23,643 nt of DNA from an uncultured Pseudomonadota bacterium (GCA_946479515.1 CAMLGF010000058.1:1-23643), one strand, 5' to 3'. Shown: positions 6,678 to 15,488, counted from the stretch's first letter. A program made the numbers and translations. The notes: generated by a model not told the origin, from the letters alone.

Positions 6678-9080
6678 ATGAGCCCAACAGTGTCCCCCGA
6701 CCCCACGCTCGACGCGCCTTACCTGGAACGGCTGCACGCCTGGTGGCGCGCGGCTAACTACCTGACCGTCGGCCAGATCTACCTGCTGGACAACCCGCTG
6801 CTGCGCGAGCCATTGACGCTGGCGCACGTCAAGCCGCGGCTGCTCGGCCACTGGGGCACCTCGCCGGGGCTGAATTTCGTCTACGCGCACCTGAACCGGT
6901 GCATCCGCAAGTACGACCTCGACGTGGTGTACATCGCCGGGCCGGGACACGGCGGCCCGGCAATGGTGGCCAACGTGTATCTCGAGGGCACGTACTCGGA
7001 GGTCTATCCCGACGTGTCGCAGGACGAGGACGGCCTGCGGCGGCTGTTCCGCCAGTTCTCCTTTCCCGGCGGCATTCCCAGTCACGTGGCGCCGGAGACG
7101 CCCGGCTCGATACACGAAGGCGGCGAGCTGGGCTATTCGCTGTCGCACGCCTTCGGCGCGGCCTTCGACAATCCGCAGCTGCTGGTCGCCTGTGTGGTCG
7201 GCGACGGCGAAGCGGAGACCGGGCCGCTGGCCACGAGCTGGCATTCCAACAAATTCCTGAACCCGGCCCGCGACGGCGCGGTGCTGCCCATCCTGCATCT
7301 CAACGGCGCCAAGATCGCCGGACCCACGGTGCTGGCGCGCATCCCACGCGCCGATCTCATGGCGCTGATGCGCGGTTATGGCTACGAGCCGCTGTTCGTC
7401 GATGCCCAGCCGCAATTCGCCGCCTCGCATCGGCTCATGGCCGAAACGCTCGACCAGGCCATCGAGCGCATCCGCTCCATCCAGTCCGCCGCGCGCCATG
7501 GCGGGCCATCGTCGGGCACGCTGCCACGTTGGCCGATGCTGGTGCTGCAGACGCCGAAGGGCTGGACCGGGCCGGTGGAAGTGGACGGACATCCAGTCGA
7601 AGGCACCTGGCGATCGCACCAGGTGCCGCTGGCGCAACTCGCGGAGAAGCCCGCGCACCTGCGCCTGCTCGAGGACTGGATGCGCAGCTACCGGGCGGAG
7701 GAGTTGTTCACCCGCGAGGGCCGGCTGCGTCCGGAGCTGCGCGCACTGGCGCCGCACCGCGACCGGCGCATGGGTGCGAACCCGCACGCCAACGGCGGGC
7801 TGCTGCTGCGCGACCTCGAACTACCCGACTTCCGCGAGTATGCCGTCGCGGTGCCGGCGCCGGGCGCGGTGCGCGCCGAGGCCACGCGCGTACAAGGCGA
7901 ATTCCTGCGCGAGGTGATGGCGCGCAATGCGTCGCAGCGGAATTTCCGGCTGTTCGCGCCCGACGAGTTCACCTCCAATCGCTGGGACGCGGTGCTGACG
8001 GTGACGCAGCGCATGTCGATGGCCGAGGTACGCGCCAGCGACACGGCCGTATCGCATGAAGGCCGCGTGCTCGAGATGCTGAGCGAGCACCAGTGCCAGG
8101 GGTGGCTGGAGGGCTACCTGCTCACCGGCCGGCACGGCTTCTTCAGCTGCTACGAAGCGTTCGTGCACATCGTCGACTCTATGTTCAACCAGCACGCCAA
8201 GTGGCTCAAGGTCTGCAACGAGATCCCCTGGCGTCGGCCGATCGCCTCGCTCAACTATCTGCTGACCTCGCACGTCTGGCGACAGGACCACAATGGCTTC
8301 AGCCACCAGGATCCGGGGTTCATCGATCACGTGGTCAACAAGAAGGCGCAGGTGATCCGCGTCTACCTGCCGCCGGATGCCAACACGCTGTTGTCGGTTA
8401 CCGACCACTGCCTGCGCAGCCGCAACTACATCAACGTCATCGTGGCCGGCAAGCAGCCCGAGCACCAGTGGCTGTCCATCGACGAGGCGGCACAGCACTG
8501 CGCGCGCGGCATCGGCGTCTGGCACTGGGCCGGCACTGCACGTGAGGAAGGCGGCGCGGAAACCGAACCGGAAGCGGTGCTCGCCTGCGCCGGCGACGTG
8601 CCCACGCTCGAGACCCTGGCCGCCGTGCGCCTGTTGCGCGAGTGGCTGCCGGATCTCGCGGTGCGCGTGGTCAACGTGGTCGATCTCATGACGCTGCAGT
8701 CGCGCCGCAAGCATCCGCACGGGCTCGAAGACGCCGAGTTCGACGCGCTGTTCACGAAGAACCGGCCGGTGATCTTCGCCTACCACGGCTATCCCTGGCT
8801 CATCCACCGGCTGACCTACGACCGCGCCGATCACGAGAACTTCCACGTGCACGGGTATCGCGAGGAAGGCACCACCACCACGCCCTTCGACATGACGGTG
8901 CTCAACCGGCTGGACCGCTTTCACCTGGCGCAGGCCGTGTTCACGCGCGTGCCCCGGCTCGCCGCGCGGACGCCCGAGCTGCGCGAACGGGTGCAGGGGA
9001 AGCTGCGCAAGCACGCGGAATACATCCGCCGCCACGGCCAGGACCTGCCGGAGGTGCGCGACTGGCGCTGGACGGACTAG
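6678..9080 (+). CDS. xfp: Phosphoketolase (xylulose-5-P/fructose-6-P)
   Basis: This thiamine-diphosphate enzyme splits xylulose-5-phosphate (and often fructose-6-phosphate) with phosphate into acetyl-phosphate plus a shorter sugar phosphate. The 800-residue length is full for the family. Motifs include [10 protein letters not shown] in the N-terminal domain, GPGHGGP at 88-94, the ThDP/Mg site GDGEAETGP at 175-183, and [12 protein letters not shown] at 536-547 in the middle domain. Substrate preference cannot be read from the sequence. The SD at the ATG is weak. The gene converges directly on an acetate kinase-phosphotransacylase fusion that would consume its product, with the stops adjacent at 9078-9083. 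Together they make a short route from pentose phosphates to acetate/ATP or acetyl-CoA. Confidence 0.96.
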   Translation: MSPTVSPDPTLDAPYLERLHAWWRAANYLTVGQIYLLDNPLLREPLTLAHVKPRLLGHWGTSPGLNFVYAHLNRCIRKYDLDVVYIAGPGHGGPAMVANVYLEGTYSEVYPDVSQDEDGLRRLFRQFSFPGGIPSHVAPETPGSIHEGGELGYSLSHAFGAAFDNPQLLVACVVGDGEAETGPLATSWHSNKFLNPARDGAVLPILHLNGAKIAGPTVLARIPRADLMALMRGYGYEPLFVDAQPQFAASHRLMAETLDQAIERIRSIQSAARHGGPSSGTLPRWPMLVLQTPKGWTGPVEVDGHPVEGTWRSHQVPLAQLAEKPAHLRLLEDWMRSYRAEELFTREGRLRPELRALAPHRDRRMGANPHANGGLLLRDLELPDFREYAVAVPAPGAVRAEATRVQGEFLREVMARNASQRNFRLFAPDEFTSNRWDAVLTVTQRMSMAEVRASDTAVSHEGRVLEMLSEHQCQGWLEGYLLTGRHGFFSCYEAFVHIVDSMFNQHAKWLKVCNEIPWRRPIASLNYLLTSHVWRQDHNGFSHQDPGFIDHVVNKKAQVIRVYLPPDANTLLSVTDHCLRSRNYINVIVAGKQPEHQWLSIDEAAQHCARGIGVWHWAGTAREEGGAETEPEAVLACAGDVPTLETLAAVRLLREWLPDLAVRVVNVVDLMTLQSRRKHPHGLEDAEFDALFTKNRPVIFAYHGYPWLIHRLTYDRADHENFHVHGYREEGTTTTPFDMTVLNRLDRFHLAQAVFTRVPRLAARTPELRERVQGKLRKHAEYIRRHGQDLPEVRDWRWTD

Positions 9081-10847
9081 CTAGGGCAGGATCTCGCCGG
9101 TCATGCCGGCGGTGACCCCCGCGGCATTGGCCTCGTCGGTGTCGAGATGCAGCTCGAGTGCGTAGTCCGCGCCCACGCGCACGGTGATGTCGTTGAACGT
9201 GAGGTCGCGGCCGTCGCTGTCGATGCGCACCGACACCGTGGCGTGATCGGCGAGGCCCAGGCGCGCGGCGTCCGCCGGGTTCATGTGGATGTGCCGGCGC
9301 GCGCACACCACGCCGTGCTCGATGCGCAGGCGACCCGCGGGCCCTTCCAGCGTGATGCCCGGCGTATTGGCGAGATCGCCCGAGAGACGCACCGGCGCAT
9401 CGATGCCCAGCACGAACTCGTCGGTGCGCGAGATCTCCACCTGGTCGGCGGCGCGCGGCGGCCCCAGCACCCGCACGTGGTCGATGCGGCCGCGCGGCCC
9501 GATCAGCGACACCACTTCCTGGGACGCGAACTGGCCGTGCTGCGCCAGCGGTGAGCGCGGTGTGAGCCTGTGGCCCGCACCGAACAGCTTCTCGATGGAG
9601 CTCTGCGTCAAGTGCGCGTGGCGCGCCGAGACGGCGACAGGCAGGCGGCGATCCACGACCGCCGGCGTGGGCGCTGCGGCCAGTAGTGCCGCGGCCGCGC
9701 GCGCCATGGCAGCCTCCTCGTCCGCGCGCACCACGAGCAGCGCGACCCGGCCGGTGTCGTCCGCGATGGACGCGACCGGCTGCGCCGCGTCCACGCGCGC
9801 GTCGCGATTGCGGTCGTCGTCGAGCCGTGCGCCGAGGAAATCCAGCCGTTGCAGCGTGCGCTGGCGGACCAGCGCGCTGTGCTCGCCGATGCCGCCCGTG
9901 AAGGCAATGACGTCCACGCCGCCCATCACCGCGGCATACGCGCCGATGTACTTGCGCAGGCGATGCGCGAACAGCGTGATCGCGAGCCGGCAGGCCTCAT
10001 CGCCCTGGGCTGCGCGCTGTTCGATGGTGCGCAGGTCGCGCGTGCCCGTGAGGCCCGCGAGCCCCGACTCGCGATTGAGCAGTGCGTCGAGCCGCGGCTC
10101 GTCGAAGCCCGCGCGCAGCAGATGCAGCAACGCGCCCGGATCGAGATCGCCCGCGCGCGTGCCCATGACCAGGCCTTCGAGCGGCGTGAGGCCCATGCTG
10201 GTCTCCACGCTGCGGCCATACTCGATGGCCGCGACGCTCGCGCCATTGCCCAGGTGGCAGGAGACGATGCGCAGCTCCTCGGCGGCACGGCGCAGATGTT
10301 CCGCCACCACGCGCATCACGTGCGCATGACTGATGCCGTGAAAGCCATAGCGGCGTATGCCCTCGCCCGCGCGCACCGCGCGCGGCAGCGCGTATTCGCG
10401 GGCGCGCGGCGGCAGCGTCGCGTGGAATGCCGTGTCGAACATCGCCACTTGCGGCACGTCCAGCCGGGCGCGCGCCAGCCGCAGGGCCGCGAGCGCGGGC
10501 GGGTTGTGCAGCGGCGCCAGCGGCTCGAGCGCCTGGATGCGCGCGAGCACGGCCTCGGTGATCCGCACCGGCGCGTGGAAATCCGGGCCGCCGTGCACGA
10601 TGCGATGGACCACCGCTTCCGGCGGCCATGCCGCCGGCGACTCGCGCTCCAGGATCTCGAGCGCGCGCATCAGCGCCGCCGCCTGGTCGGCACATTCCGA
10701 CGGCTGCTGGCGGCCGTCGATGCGCAGAACGCCGTCCGGCGCGCCGATGTTCTCGATCAGCAGGTCCAGGAGACGTTCGCCGCGCGCGCTGTCGACCAGC
10801 GCACATTTCAGCGACGAGCTGCCGCAGTTGATGGCCAGGATACGCAT
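9081..10847 (-). CDS. Fused acetate kinase-PduL phosphotransacylase
   Basis: A 588-residue two-enzyme fusion. Residues 1 to about 390 are an ASKHA-fold acetate kinase: NCGSSSLK at 7-14 (phosphate loop), HRIVHGG at 81-87, FDTAFH at 137-142, CHLGNGAS at 197-204, GTRAGDLDPG around 229-238 and the adenosine segment FTGGIGEH. Residues about 398-588 are a PduL-type phosphate acyltransferase with its two zinc-binding motifs, SARHAHL (H410, H412) and ARRHIHM (H519, H521). One chain could therefore interconvert acetate, acetyl-phosphate and acetyl-CoA. No signal or microcompartment-targeting peptide is evident and no shell genes are nearby, so it should be a cytosolic housekeeping-type PduL. Start ATG 10847 has no clear SD. 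It is divergent from nirK and convergent with phosphoketolase. Confidence 0.93.
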   Translation of the reverse strand: MRILAINCGSSSLKCALVDSARGERLLDLLIENIGAPDGVLRIDGRQQPSECADQAAALMRALEILERESPAAWPPEAVVHRIVHGGPDFHAPVRITEAVLARIQALEPLAPLHNPPALAALRLARARLDVPQVAMFDTAFHATLPPRAREYALPRAVRAGEGIRRYGFHGISHAHVMRVVAEHLRRAAEELRIVSCHLGNGASVAAIEYGRSVETSMGLTPLEGLVMGTRAGDLDPGALLHLLRAGFDEPRLDALLNRESGLAGLTGTRDLRTIEQRAAQGDEACRLAITLFAHRLRKYIGAYAAVMGGVDVIAFTGGIGEHSALVRQRTLQRLDFLGARLDDDRNRDARVDAAQPVASIADDTGRVALLVVRADEEAAMARAAAALLAAAPTPAVVDRRLPVAVSARHAHLTQSSIEKLFGAGHRLTPRSPLAQHGQFASQEVVSLIGPRGRIDHVRVLGPPRAADQVEISRTDEFVLGIDAPVRLSGDLANTPGITLEGPAGRLRIEHGVVCARRHIHMNPADAARLGLADHATVSVRIDSDGRDLTFNDITVRVGADYALELHLDTDEANAAGVTAGMTGEILP

Positions 10848-11062
10848 GGGCGATGATGCTGCCCGGCCCCTCCCGCCCGGTCAAATCGCGGCCCGGCAGG
10901 TCCTAACTAGGCGGGCGGGAATGGGCATACGCAATACCACGTACACTGGTGCGCTTCACGTCGGGACGAATGCTTATCGACCCCCGACCTGACCTGGATC
11001 AAGGTTGCGAACCCCGCGGGCAGGGAGAATCTGCCCCATACGAACGCCAGGAGAATGCGTAG
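10848..11062. other. Divergent intergenic region, ackA-pduL / nirK
   Basis: This 215-base region is the longest gene-free stretch in the window and separates two divergent genes. It holds the FNR-type site at 10989-11002 and the nirK SD (CAGGAG, 11048-11053). No convincing promoter for the minus-strand fusion gene is visible; a TTGACC-like -35 at 10884-10879 lacks a well-spaced -10. Confidence 0.6.
10989..11002 (+). promoter_or_regulatory. FNR-type operator upstream of nirK
   Basis: CTGACCTGGATCAA matches TTGAT-N4-ATCAA with a perfect right half and two changes in the left half. It shares 14 of 16 bases with the norB site when aligned on CTGGATCA. Its centre is 67 bases before the nirK ATG. 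GAATCT at 11027-11032 could be the -10 element of a class II FNR promoter with a start near 11038. Confidence 0.6.
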
Positions 11063-12550
11063 ATGAACAAGATGTGGTTGGTCGGTCTCGCCGCCCTCAT
11101 GCTCGCCGGCTGCGGCCAGAAGCCCGCGTCCCAGGCCACGCCGGCGGACACCGGCGGCTCGCTCAAGGGCGATTTCGGCCCGCCGCAGGGCGAACCCGTG
11201 CATGCCGTGCTCACCAGCCCGCCGCAGGTGCCGCCGCCCACCAACCGCAAGGCGCCGGCCAAGGTCATCGTCGAGCTCGAAGTGCAGGAGGTCGAGAAGG
11301 AGATCGCCGAGGGCGTGAAGTACACGTTCTGGACCTTCGGCGGCACCGTGCCCGGCAGCTTCATCCGCGTGCGCCAGGGCGACACCGTCGAGTTCCATCT
11401 CAAGAATCACCCCAGCAGCAAGATGCCGCACAACATCGACCTGCACGGCGTGACCGGCCCCGGCGGCGGCGCCGCGTCCAGCTTCACCGCACCCGGTCAC
11501 CAGACCCAGTTCACGTTCAAGGCGCTGAACCAGGGCATCTACGTGTATCACTGCGCCACGGCGCCGGTGGGCATGCACGTGGCCAACGGCATGTACGGCC
11601 TCATCCTCGTCGAACCGCCCGAGGGCCTGCCGCCGGTGGATCACGAGTTCTACGTGATGCAGGGCGACTTCTACACCGTGGGCAAGTATCGCGAGAAAGG
11701 CCTGCAGCCCTTCGACATGCAGAAGGCCATCGACGAGAACCCGACGTACGTGCTGTTCAACGGTGCGGAAACCGCGCTCACTGGCCCGAATGCGCTCAAG
11801 GCCAAGACCAATCAGAAGGTGCGCATGTTCGTGGGCAATGGCGGGCCCAACCTGGTGTCCAGCTTCCACGTCATCGGCGAGATCTTCGACCGCGTGCAGC
11901 AGGAAGGCGGCACGCATCCGCAGGAGAACGTGCAGACCACGCTCATTCCGGCGGGCGGCGCTTCCATCGTCGAATTCCACACCGAGGTGCCGGGCAACTA
12001 CATCCTCGTGGATCACTCCATCTTCCGCGCGTTCAACAAGGGCGCGCTGGCGATTCTCGAGGTGGCGGGCGAGCCGCGCCCCGACATCTACTCCGGCAAG
12101 CAGGCCGACGAGTCCTACCTCAGCGAGAAGGTCGGCAGCCTCGCGCCCGTGGCCGCGGCCGCGGAGGCCAGGGCCGCCGGTACGCTCACCAAGGACCAGC
12201 AGATGAAAGCCGGTGAAGTGCTGTTCAAGGGCACCTGCTCCGTCTGCCACCAGGATTCCGGCCAGGGCATCCCCGACGTGTTCCCGCCGCTCGCCAAGTC
12301 CGACTACCTGATGCAGGACCCGAAGCGGGCCATCGGCATCGCGCTGAACGGCCTGACCGGCAAGGTCACCGTGAACGGCAAGACCTTTGACTCCGTCATG
12401 CCGCCGATGAGCCAGCTCACCGACGACGAGATCGCCAACATCCTCACCTACGTGCTCAATTCCTGGGGCAACAACGACGGCGTCATCACCAAGGAACAGG
12501 TGCAGGCGGTGCGCGCCACCACCAAGCGCCCCGAGGGCGCGGCGCACTGA
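11063..12550 (+). CDS. nirK: Copper nitrite reductase, lipoprotein with C-terminal haem c domain
   Basis: This enzyme reduces nitrite to NO outside the cytoplasmic membrane. A signal sequence ends in lipobox LAGC with C17 as the lipid site, so the protein should be membrane-tethered. Two cupredoxin domains follow (about 60-340). The type 1 copper ligands are H123, C164, H172 and M177; the type 2 ligands are H128, H163 and H318; the catalytic pair D126 and H269 is present. Residues about 375-475 are a class I cytochrome c with CSVCH at 392-396 and a candidate axial Met in VMPPM. The 495-residue length fits the three-domain NirK type in which the haem domain feeds electrons to type 1 copper. 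The SD CAGGAG precedes the ATG. The gene is followed by nirV-like and SCO genes and preceded by an FNR-type site. Confidence 0.96.
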   Translation: MNKMWLVGLAALMLAGCGQKPASQATPADTGGSLKGDFGPPQGEPVHAVLTSPPQVPPPTNRKAPAKVIVELEVQEVEKEIAEGVKYTFWTFGGTVPGSFIRVRQGDTVEFHLKNHPSSKMPHNIDLHGVTGPGGGAASSFTAPGHQTQFTFKALNQGIYVYHCATAPVGMHVANGMYGLILVEPPEGLPPVDHEFYVMQGDFYTVGKYREKGLQPFDMQKAIDENPTYVLFNGAETALTGPNALKAKTNQKVRMFVGNGGPNLVSSFHVIGEIFDRVQQEGGTHPQENVQTTLIPAGGASIVEFHTEVPGNYILVDHSIFRAFNKGALAILEVAGEPRPDIYSGKQADESYLSEKVGSLAPVAAAAEARAAGTLTKDQQMKAGEVLFKGTCSVCHQDSGQGIPDVFPPLAKSDYLMQDPKRAIGIALNGLTGKVTVNGKTFDSVMPPMSQLTDDEIANILTYVLNSWGNNDGVITKEQVQAVRATTKRPEGAAH

Positions 12551-12558
12551 GGCGCCCG

Positions 12559-13341
12559 ATGCGCAAGTTATTCGTGCTGGCTCTGCTCGCGAGCTGGGTG
12601 CTTCCCCCCGCGCCCTCGCTCGCAGCGGAGCCACGCGATGCCAGGTTGCCCGGCGGCACGTTCAGCAGCGTGTTGCCGCCGAGCGCGAAATCGCGCACCA
12701 CGCAGGTGGCGCCATTCGTCCTGGATCGCGCGCTGGTGAGCAACGCCGAATTCGCCCGCTTCCTGCGCCAGCACCCGGAATGGCGCCGCGGCAACGTGCC
12801 CAAGTTGTTCGCCGACGCGGACTATCTATCCGCCTGGAGCAGCGCCACGCAGCCCGGCGATGCCCTCGCCCGCAAGCCCGTGACCCAGGTGAGCTGGTTC
12901 GCCGCCAGCGCCTATTGCGAAGCGCAGGGCAAGCGCCTGCCGCGCTGGTACGAATGGGAATTCGCCGCGGCCGCCAGCGACCAGGTGCCCGACGCACGCG
13001 CCGACGCCACCTGGCGCCAGAAGATACTCGACTGGTATGCGAAGTCCGCCAGCGGTCCCCTGCCCGACGCCGGCACCTCGCCGCCCAACTACTACGGCAT
13101 CCGCGACCTGCACGGCGTCGCCTGGGAGTGGGTCGAAGACGCCGGCGGCATGCTGGTGAGCGACGACGGGCGCGAGCAGGGCGACGGCAGTGCCCGCTTC
13201 TGCGGCGCCGGCGCCACGACTTTCGAGCAGAAGGAGAACTACGCCATGCTGATGCGCATCGCCATGCTGTCCAGCATGAAGGCGTCGTACACCTCCAGTT
13301 CCATGTCTTTCCGCTGCGCCGCGGATGTGGAGAAGAAATGA
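12559..13341 (+). CDS. nirV: NirV-like formylglycine-generating-enzyme-fold protein
   Basis: A 260-residue exported protein with a cleavable signal peptide (cleavage near SLAAEP). The mature part has the SUMF1/FGE-sulfatase fold pattern: VSNAEFARFL, VTQVSWFAASAYCEAQGKRLPRWYEWEFAA and LHGVAWEWVEDAGG. Such proteins directly after nirK are called NirV; their role in nitrite reductase maturation or copper insertion is not proven. The paired active-site cysteines of true FGE are not apparent, so formylglycine formation is unlikely. It starts 8 bases after the nirK stop, and its TGA overlaps the next ATG (ATGA), giving a tight three-gene operon. Confidence 0.85.
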   Translation: MRKLFVLALLASWVLPPAPSLAAEPRDARLPGGTFSSVLPPSAKSRTTQVAPFVLDRALVSNAEFARFLRQHPEWRRGNVPKLFADADYLSAWSSATQPGDALARKPVTQVSWFAASAYCEAQGKRLPRWYEWEFAAAASDQVPDARADATWRQKILDWYAKSASGPLPDAGTSPPNYYGIRDLHGVAWEWVEDAGGMLVSDDGREQGDGSARFCGAGATTFEQKENYAMLMRIAMLSSMKASYTSSSMSFRCAADVEKK

Positions 13342-13907
13342 TGAGAGCCCGCCCCTGGCATGCCGCCCCGCTGCTCCTGCTCGCGCTGCGTGCATTCGCC
13401 GCGATGGCCGACGAGCCCTCCGACTCGCTGTACCAGCTGAAGACACCGCTGACCGCGCAAGATGGCCGCGCCATCGGCCTCGACGTGTACCGCGGCCAGC
13501 CCGTGCTGGTCACCATGTTCTACGCCAGCTGCCAGGCCACCTGCCCGCTGATCATCGACACTCTGCGCGCCGTGGAAAAGAAGCTGCCACCCGCCGACAT
13601 GCAGCGCCTGCGCGTGCTGCTGGTGTCGATCGACGCGGATCACGACACCCCCGAGGTGTTGGCCGCAACCGCGAAGGAGCGGCGACTGGACACCACGCGC
13701 TGGACGTTGGCGCACGCCGACGAACGCACCGTGCGCCAAGTCGCCGCCGCGCTGGGCGTGCAGTACCGCAAGCTGCCCGACGGACAGTTCAGCCATGCCA
13801 CGCAGATCAGCGTGCTCGATGGGCGCGGGAAGATCCTGGCGCAGAGCGATCAGCTGGGGCGGGCGGATGAGAAGCTGGTGGAAGCGATCGGCGTCGCGAG
13901 CCGGTAA
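13338..13907 (+). CDS. SCO1/SenC copper chaperone
   Basis: A 189-residue thioredoxin-fold protein of the SCO1/SenC family, which carries copper (or acts as a thiol reductase) for copper enzymes in the periplasm. An N-terminal hydrophobic signal/anchor (about 9-24) precedes the domain. The copper ligands are C65 and C69 of ASCQATCP and H153 of FSHATQ; VSIDADHDTP is the usual conserved segment. The start ATG at 13338 overlaps the nirV stop by 4 bases. Context argues it loads NirK, though it could also serve oxidases. A small hairpin follows at 13911-13925. Confidence 0.93.
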   Translation: MMRARPWHAAPLLLLALRAFAAMADEPSDSLYQLKTPLTAQDGRAIGLDVYRGQPVLVTMFYASCQATCPLIIDTLRAVEKKLPPADMQRLRVLLVSIDADHDTPEVLAATAKERRLDTTRWTLAHADERTVRQVAAALGVQYRKLPDGQFSHATQISVLDGRGKILAQSDQLGRADEKLVEAIGVASR

Positions 13908-13910
13908 GCC

Positions 13911-13925
13911 CCCGGTATCGCCGGG
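13911..13925 (+). terminator. Short hairpin after the nirK operon
   Basis: CCCGG and CCGGG pair around TATCG four bases after the SCO stop. The stem is short and there is no U-run, so termination here is only possible. Confidence 0.25.
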
Positions 13926-13942
13926 CCGGGTCTCCTCTCGCC

Positions 13943-14230
13943 ATGACCGCAAAACAGATGCTGGCGAGCCCCACCACGTACGTGATCTGGGCCCTGGCGG
14001 TGGTGGCCGCGCTCTACGGCGGCTATCTCGGCGATCCCTATGTCTTCGGCTTCCTCACCCTCGGGCTCTGCTGGCTGACCGTGGTCGTTGGCATCCTGGG
14101 CATCGCCATGTGCCTCTTTTCGAAGCAGCTGCGCGCTCGTGGTCGCGCACTCATCGTCGCGGCCCTGGTGGTGGCGGCAGCGGCGATTGCCAAGGCATTG
14201 CAGACTCTGGGGACCTTCAACTGGGCTTAG
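13943..14230 (+). CDS. Small membrane protein, unknown
   Basis: A 95-residue protein with three hydrophobic helices (about 12-30, 33-58 and 68-86) separated by a short basic loop (KQLRARGR). I recognise no family. It starts 35 bases after the SCO stop and could be read from the nirK operon transcript or separately; the sequence upstream shows only a weak SD. The high frequency of codons ending in G or C matches neighbouring genes, which supports it as a real coding sequence. Confidence 0.65.
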   Translation: MTAKQMLASPTTYVIWALAVVAALYGGYLGDPYVFGFLTLGLCWLTVVVGILGIAMCLFSKQLRARGRALIVAALVVAAAAIAKALQTLGTFNWA

Positions 14231-14300
14231 GGCCGGGGCGCTACGGCGCTGGCCGCGACCGGCTGTCCGAACAGCAGCGGGTGCCCGATACCACTCCGGC

Positions 14301-14320
14301 GGCGCGGCCGATGCCGCGCC
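14301..14320 (+). other. Perfect stem-loop before a small membrane gene
   Basis: GGCGCGGC and GCCGCGCC form an 8-base GC stem around the tetraloop CGAT, 37 bases before the next ATG and 70 bases after the previous stop. There is no U-tract. It could end the upstream message, stabilise its 3' end or shape the leader of the next gene. Confidence 0.45.
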
Positions 14321-14357
14321 ACCGCCGCCAGCGACACCGGACAACGGGAGAACGATC

Positions 14358-14636
14358 ATGAATGCCACGCTGCGGGCCGCCATTCTCTCCGCGCTGATCG
14401 TCGGCGCGGCGTCGCTCGCGCTCTATTACAAGACGCCACAGGGCATTGCGGCACTCATCTACATCGTCGTCATGGTTCCGCTGTGGGCGGTGGACAATCT
14501 CGGCGTCATCGACGTCGGCATCGACAAGAACGGCTTCTTCCTGCCCTCGCCGGCGGGCTACGCGGTCGGGGCCGTCATGTTCTGGCTGGTCATCCTGGTG
14601 TTGTTCCGCCTGCTCTGGCCCGGGCGGAGCAGATGA
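14358..14636 (+). CDS. Small two- to three-helix membrane protein, unknown
   Basis: A 92-residue protein. Helices at about 6-24 and 30-45 are followed by a short polar stretch (DVGIDKNGFFLPSP) and a strong C-terminal helix (about 68-86) ending in basic residues. GGGAG at 14346-14350 supports the ATG. No family recognised. It converges on the zinc-ribbon gene, with a 32-base gap. Confidence 0.65.
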   Translation: MNATLRAAILSALIVGAASLALYYKTPQGIAALIYIVVMVPLWAVDNLGVIDVGIDKNGFFLPSPAGYAVGAVMFWLVILVLFRLLWPGRSR

Positions 14637-14668
14637 CGGCGCCGCCGGAGCGAGAGTTGCCGGCCTGA

Positions 14669-15007
14669 CTACTTCGTGAACACGTCGACCGACAGCGTCA
14701 CCGTGCGGCTTTCATCGGGATTCAGCGCGCCGACGCCCACCACCTTGCGCGCCACCTCTTCGCCGCGATCATTGCGAATCGACACCACCACCGCGTATTC
14801 CCAGGCGTCGGCACCCGCGGGGTTGCGAAAGGCGCCTTCGACCCGCAACGCGGAGAACGTGGGCTGAGCCCGGCTCTCGACGTTCGCGTTGCGGTCGAAG
14901 CGCAGATGGTGGTGGCACCCCGGGCACACGCTCGCGCTCTCCAGGATGGTCGTCTTGCAGTGCGGACAGACGCGGGTCTTGCCCGGCGCCCCGAGACGGG
15001 CGTTCAT
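14669..15007 (-). CDS. Zinc-ribbon protein with C-terminal beta domain
   Basis: A 112-residue protein. C14-x2-C17 and C28-x2-C31 form an N-terminal zinc ribbon (VCPHCK...VCPGCHHHLRF). Residues about 45-112 look like a small beta-sandwich (alternating hydrophobic strands VEGAF, YAVVVSI, VVGVGAL, RTVTLSVDVF) of the FxLYD type. It starts 7 bases after the bactofilin stop, so the two genes form an operon, and an accessory role in bactofilin assembly is a reasonable inference. No enzymatic residues are seen. Confidence 0.8.
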   Translation of the reverse strand: MNARLGAPGKTRVCPHCKTTILESASVCPGCHHHLRFDRNANVESRAQPTFSALRVEGAFRNPAGADAWEYAVVVSIRNDRGEEVARKVVGVGALNPDESRTVTLSVDVFTK

Positions 15008-15014
15008 GCGGGCT

Positions 15015-15488
15015 TCAGTGCTTGGGCTTCTCGTCCCAGCCGAATTCCGCCTTGCCGCGCATGCGCGAACCCGCCGCCACGGTGAGCGAACCGGCCTTGA
15101 GCTCGCCGTTGAGCACGCCGGTCTGCAGTAGTTCGACGCGCGAGGCGGCATCGATGTTGCCGTCGAGCTGCCCGCCGATGATGACGGTGTCTGCCTTCAC
15201 GCCGCCGGTGAGATGCGCGCCCTGCTCGATCGTCAGGTTTCCCTGCACGTTCACGTCACCCTTGAAGTCACCGGCGATGCGCACGCTGCCGGCGCCTTCG
15301 ATCTTGCCTTCGATGGTGAGTCCGGCCGCGATGATGGACTCCTTCAGTGGCGCATCGGCGCGGTTCGGCGTCGGCGCGGGCCGCGGCGCCGATTCACCCA
15401 CCGCGCTCAGCACCGCCACCTTCTCGGGCGGCTTGGCCGCGGGCTCGGGCGCGTTCCGCTGGCTGGATTCGTCTTTCCACAACGCCAT
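15015..15488 (-). CDS. Bactofilin
   Basis: A 157-residue bactofilin (DUF583 family), a beta-helical polymer-forming cytoskeletal protein. A disordered, Pro/Ala-rich N-terminal tail (about 1-48) precedes the right-handed beta-helix with short repeats (LTIEGKIEGAGSVRIAG, then GDVNVQG, LTIEQGAHL and so on to about 145) and a short charged tail. Bactofilins scaffold cell-shape, stalk or peptidoglycan-enzyme complexes at the membrane. ATG 15488 has a near-perfect AGGAGG 6 bases upstream. It is the first gene of the pair with the zinc-ribbon gene; a promoter-like TTGACA lies on the minus strand at 15562-15557. Confidence 0.92.
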   Translation of the reverse strand: MALWKDESSQRNAPEPAAKPPEKVAVLSAVGESAPRPAPTPNRADAPLKESIIAAGLTIEGKIEGAGSVRIAGDFKGDVNVQGNLTIEQGAHLTGGVKADTVIIGGQLDGNIDAASRVELLQTGVLNGELKAGSLTVAAGSRMRGKAEFGWDEKPKH

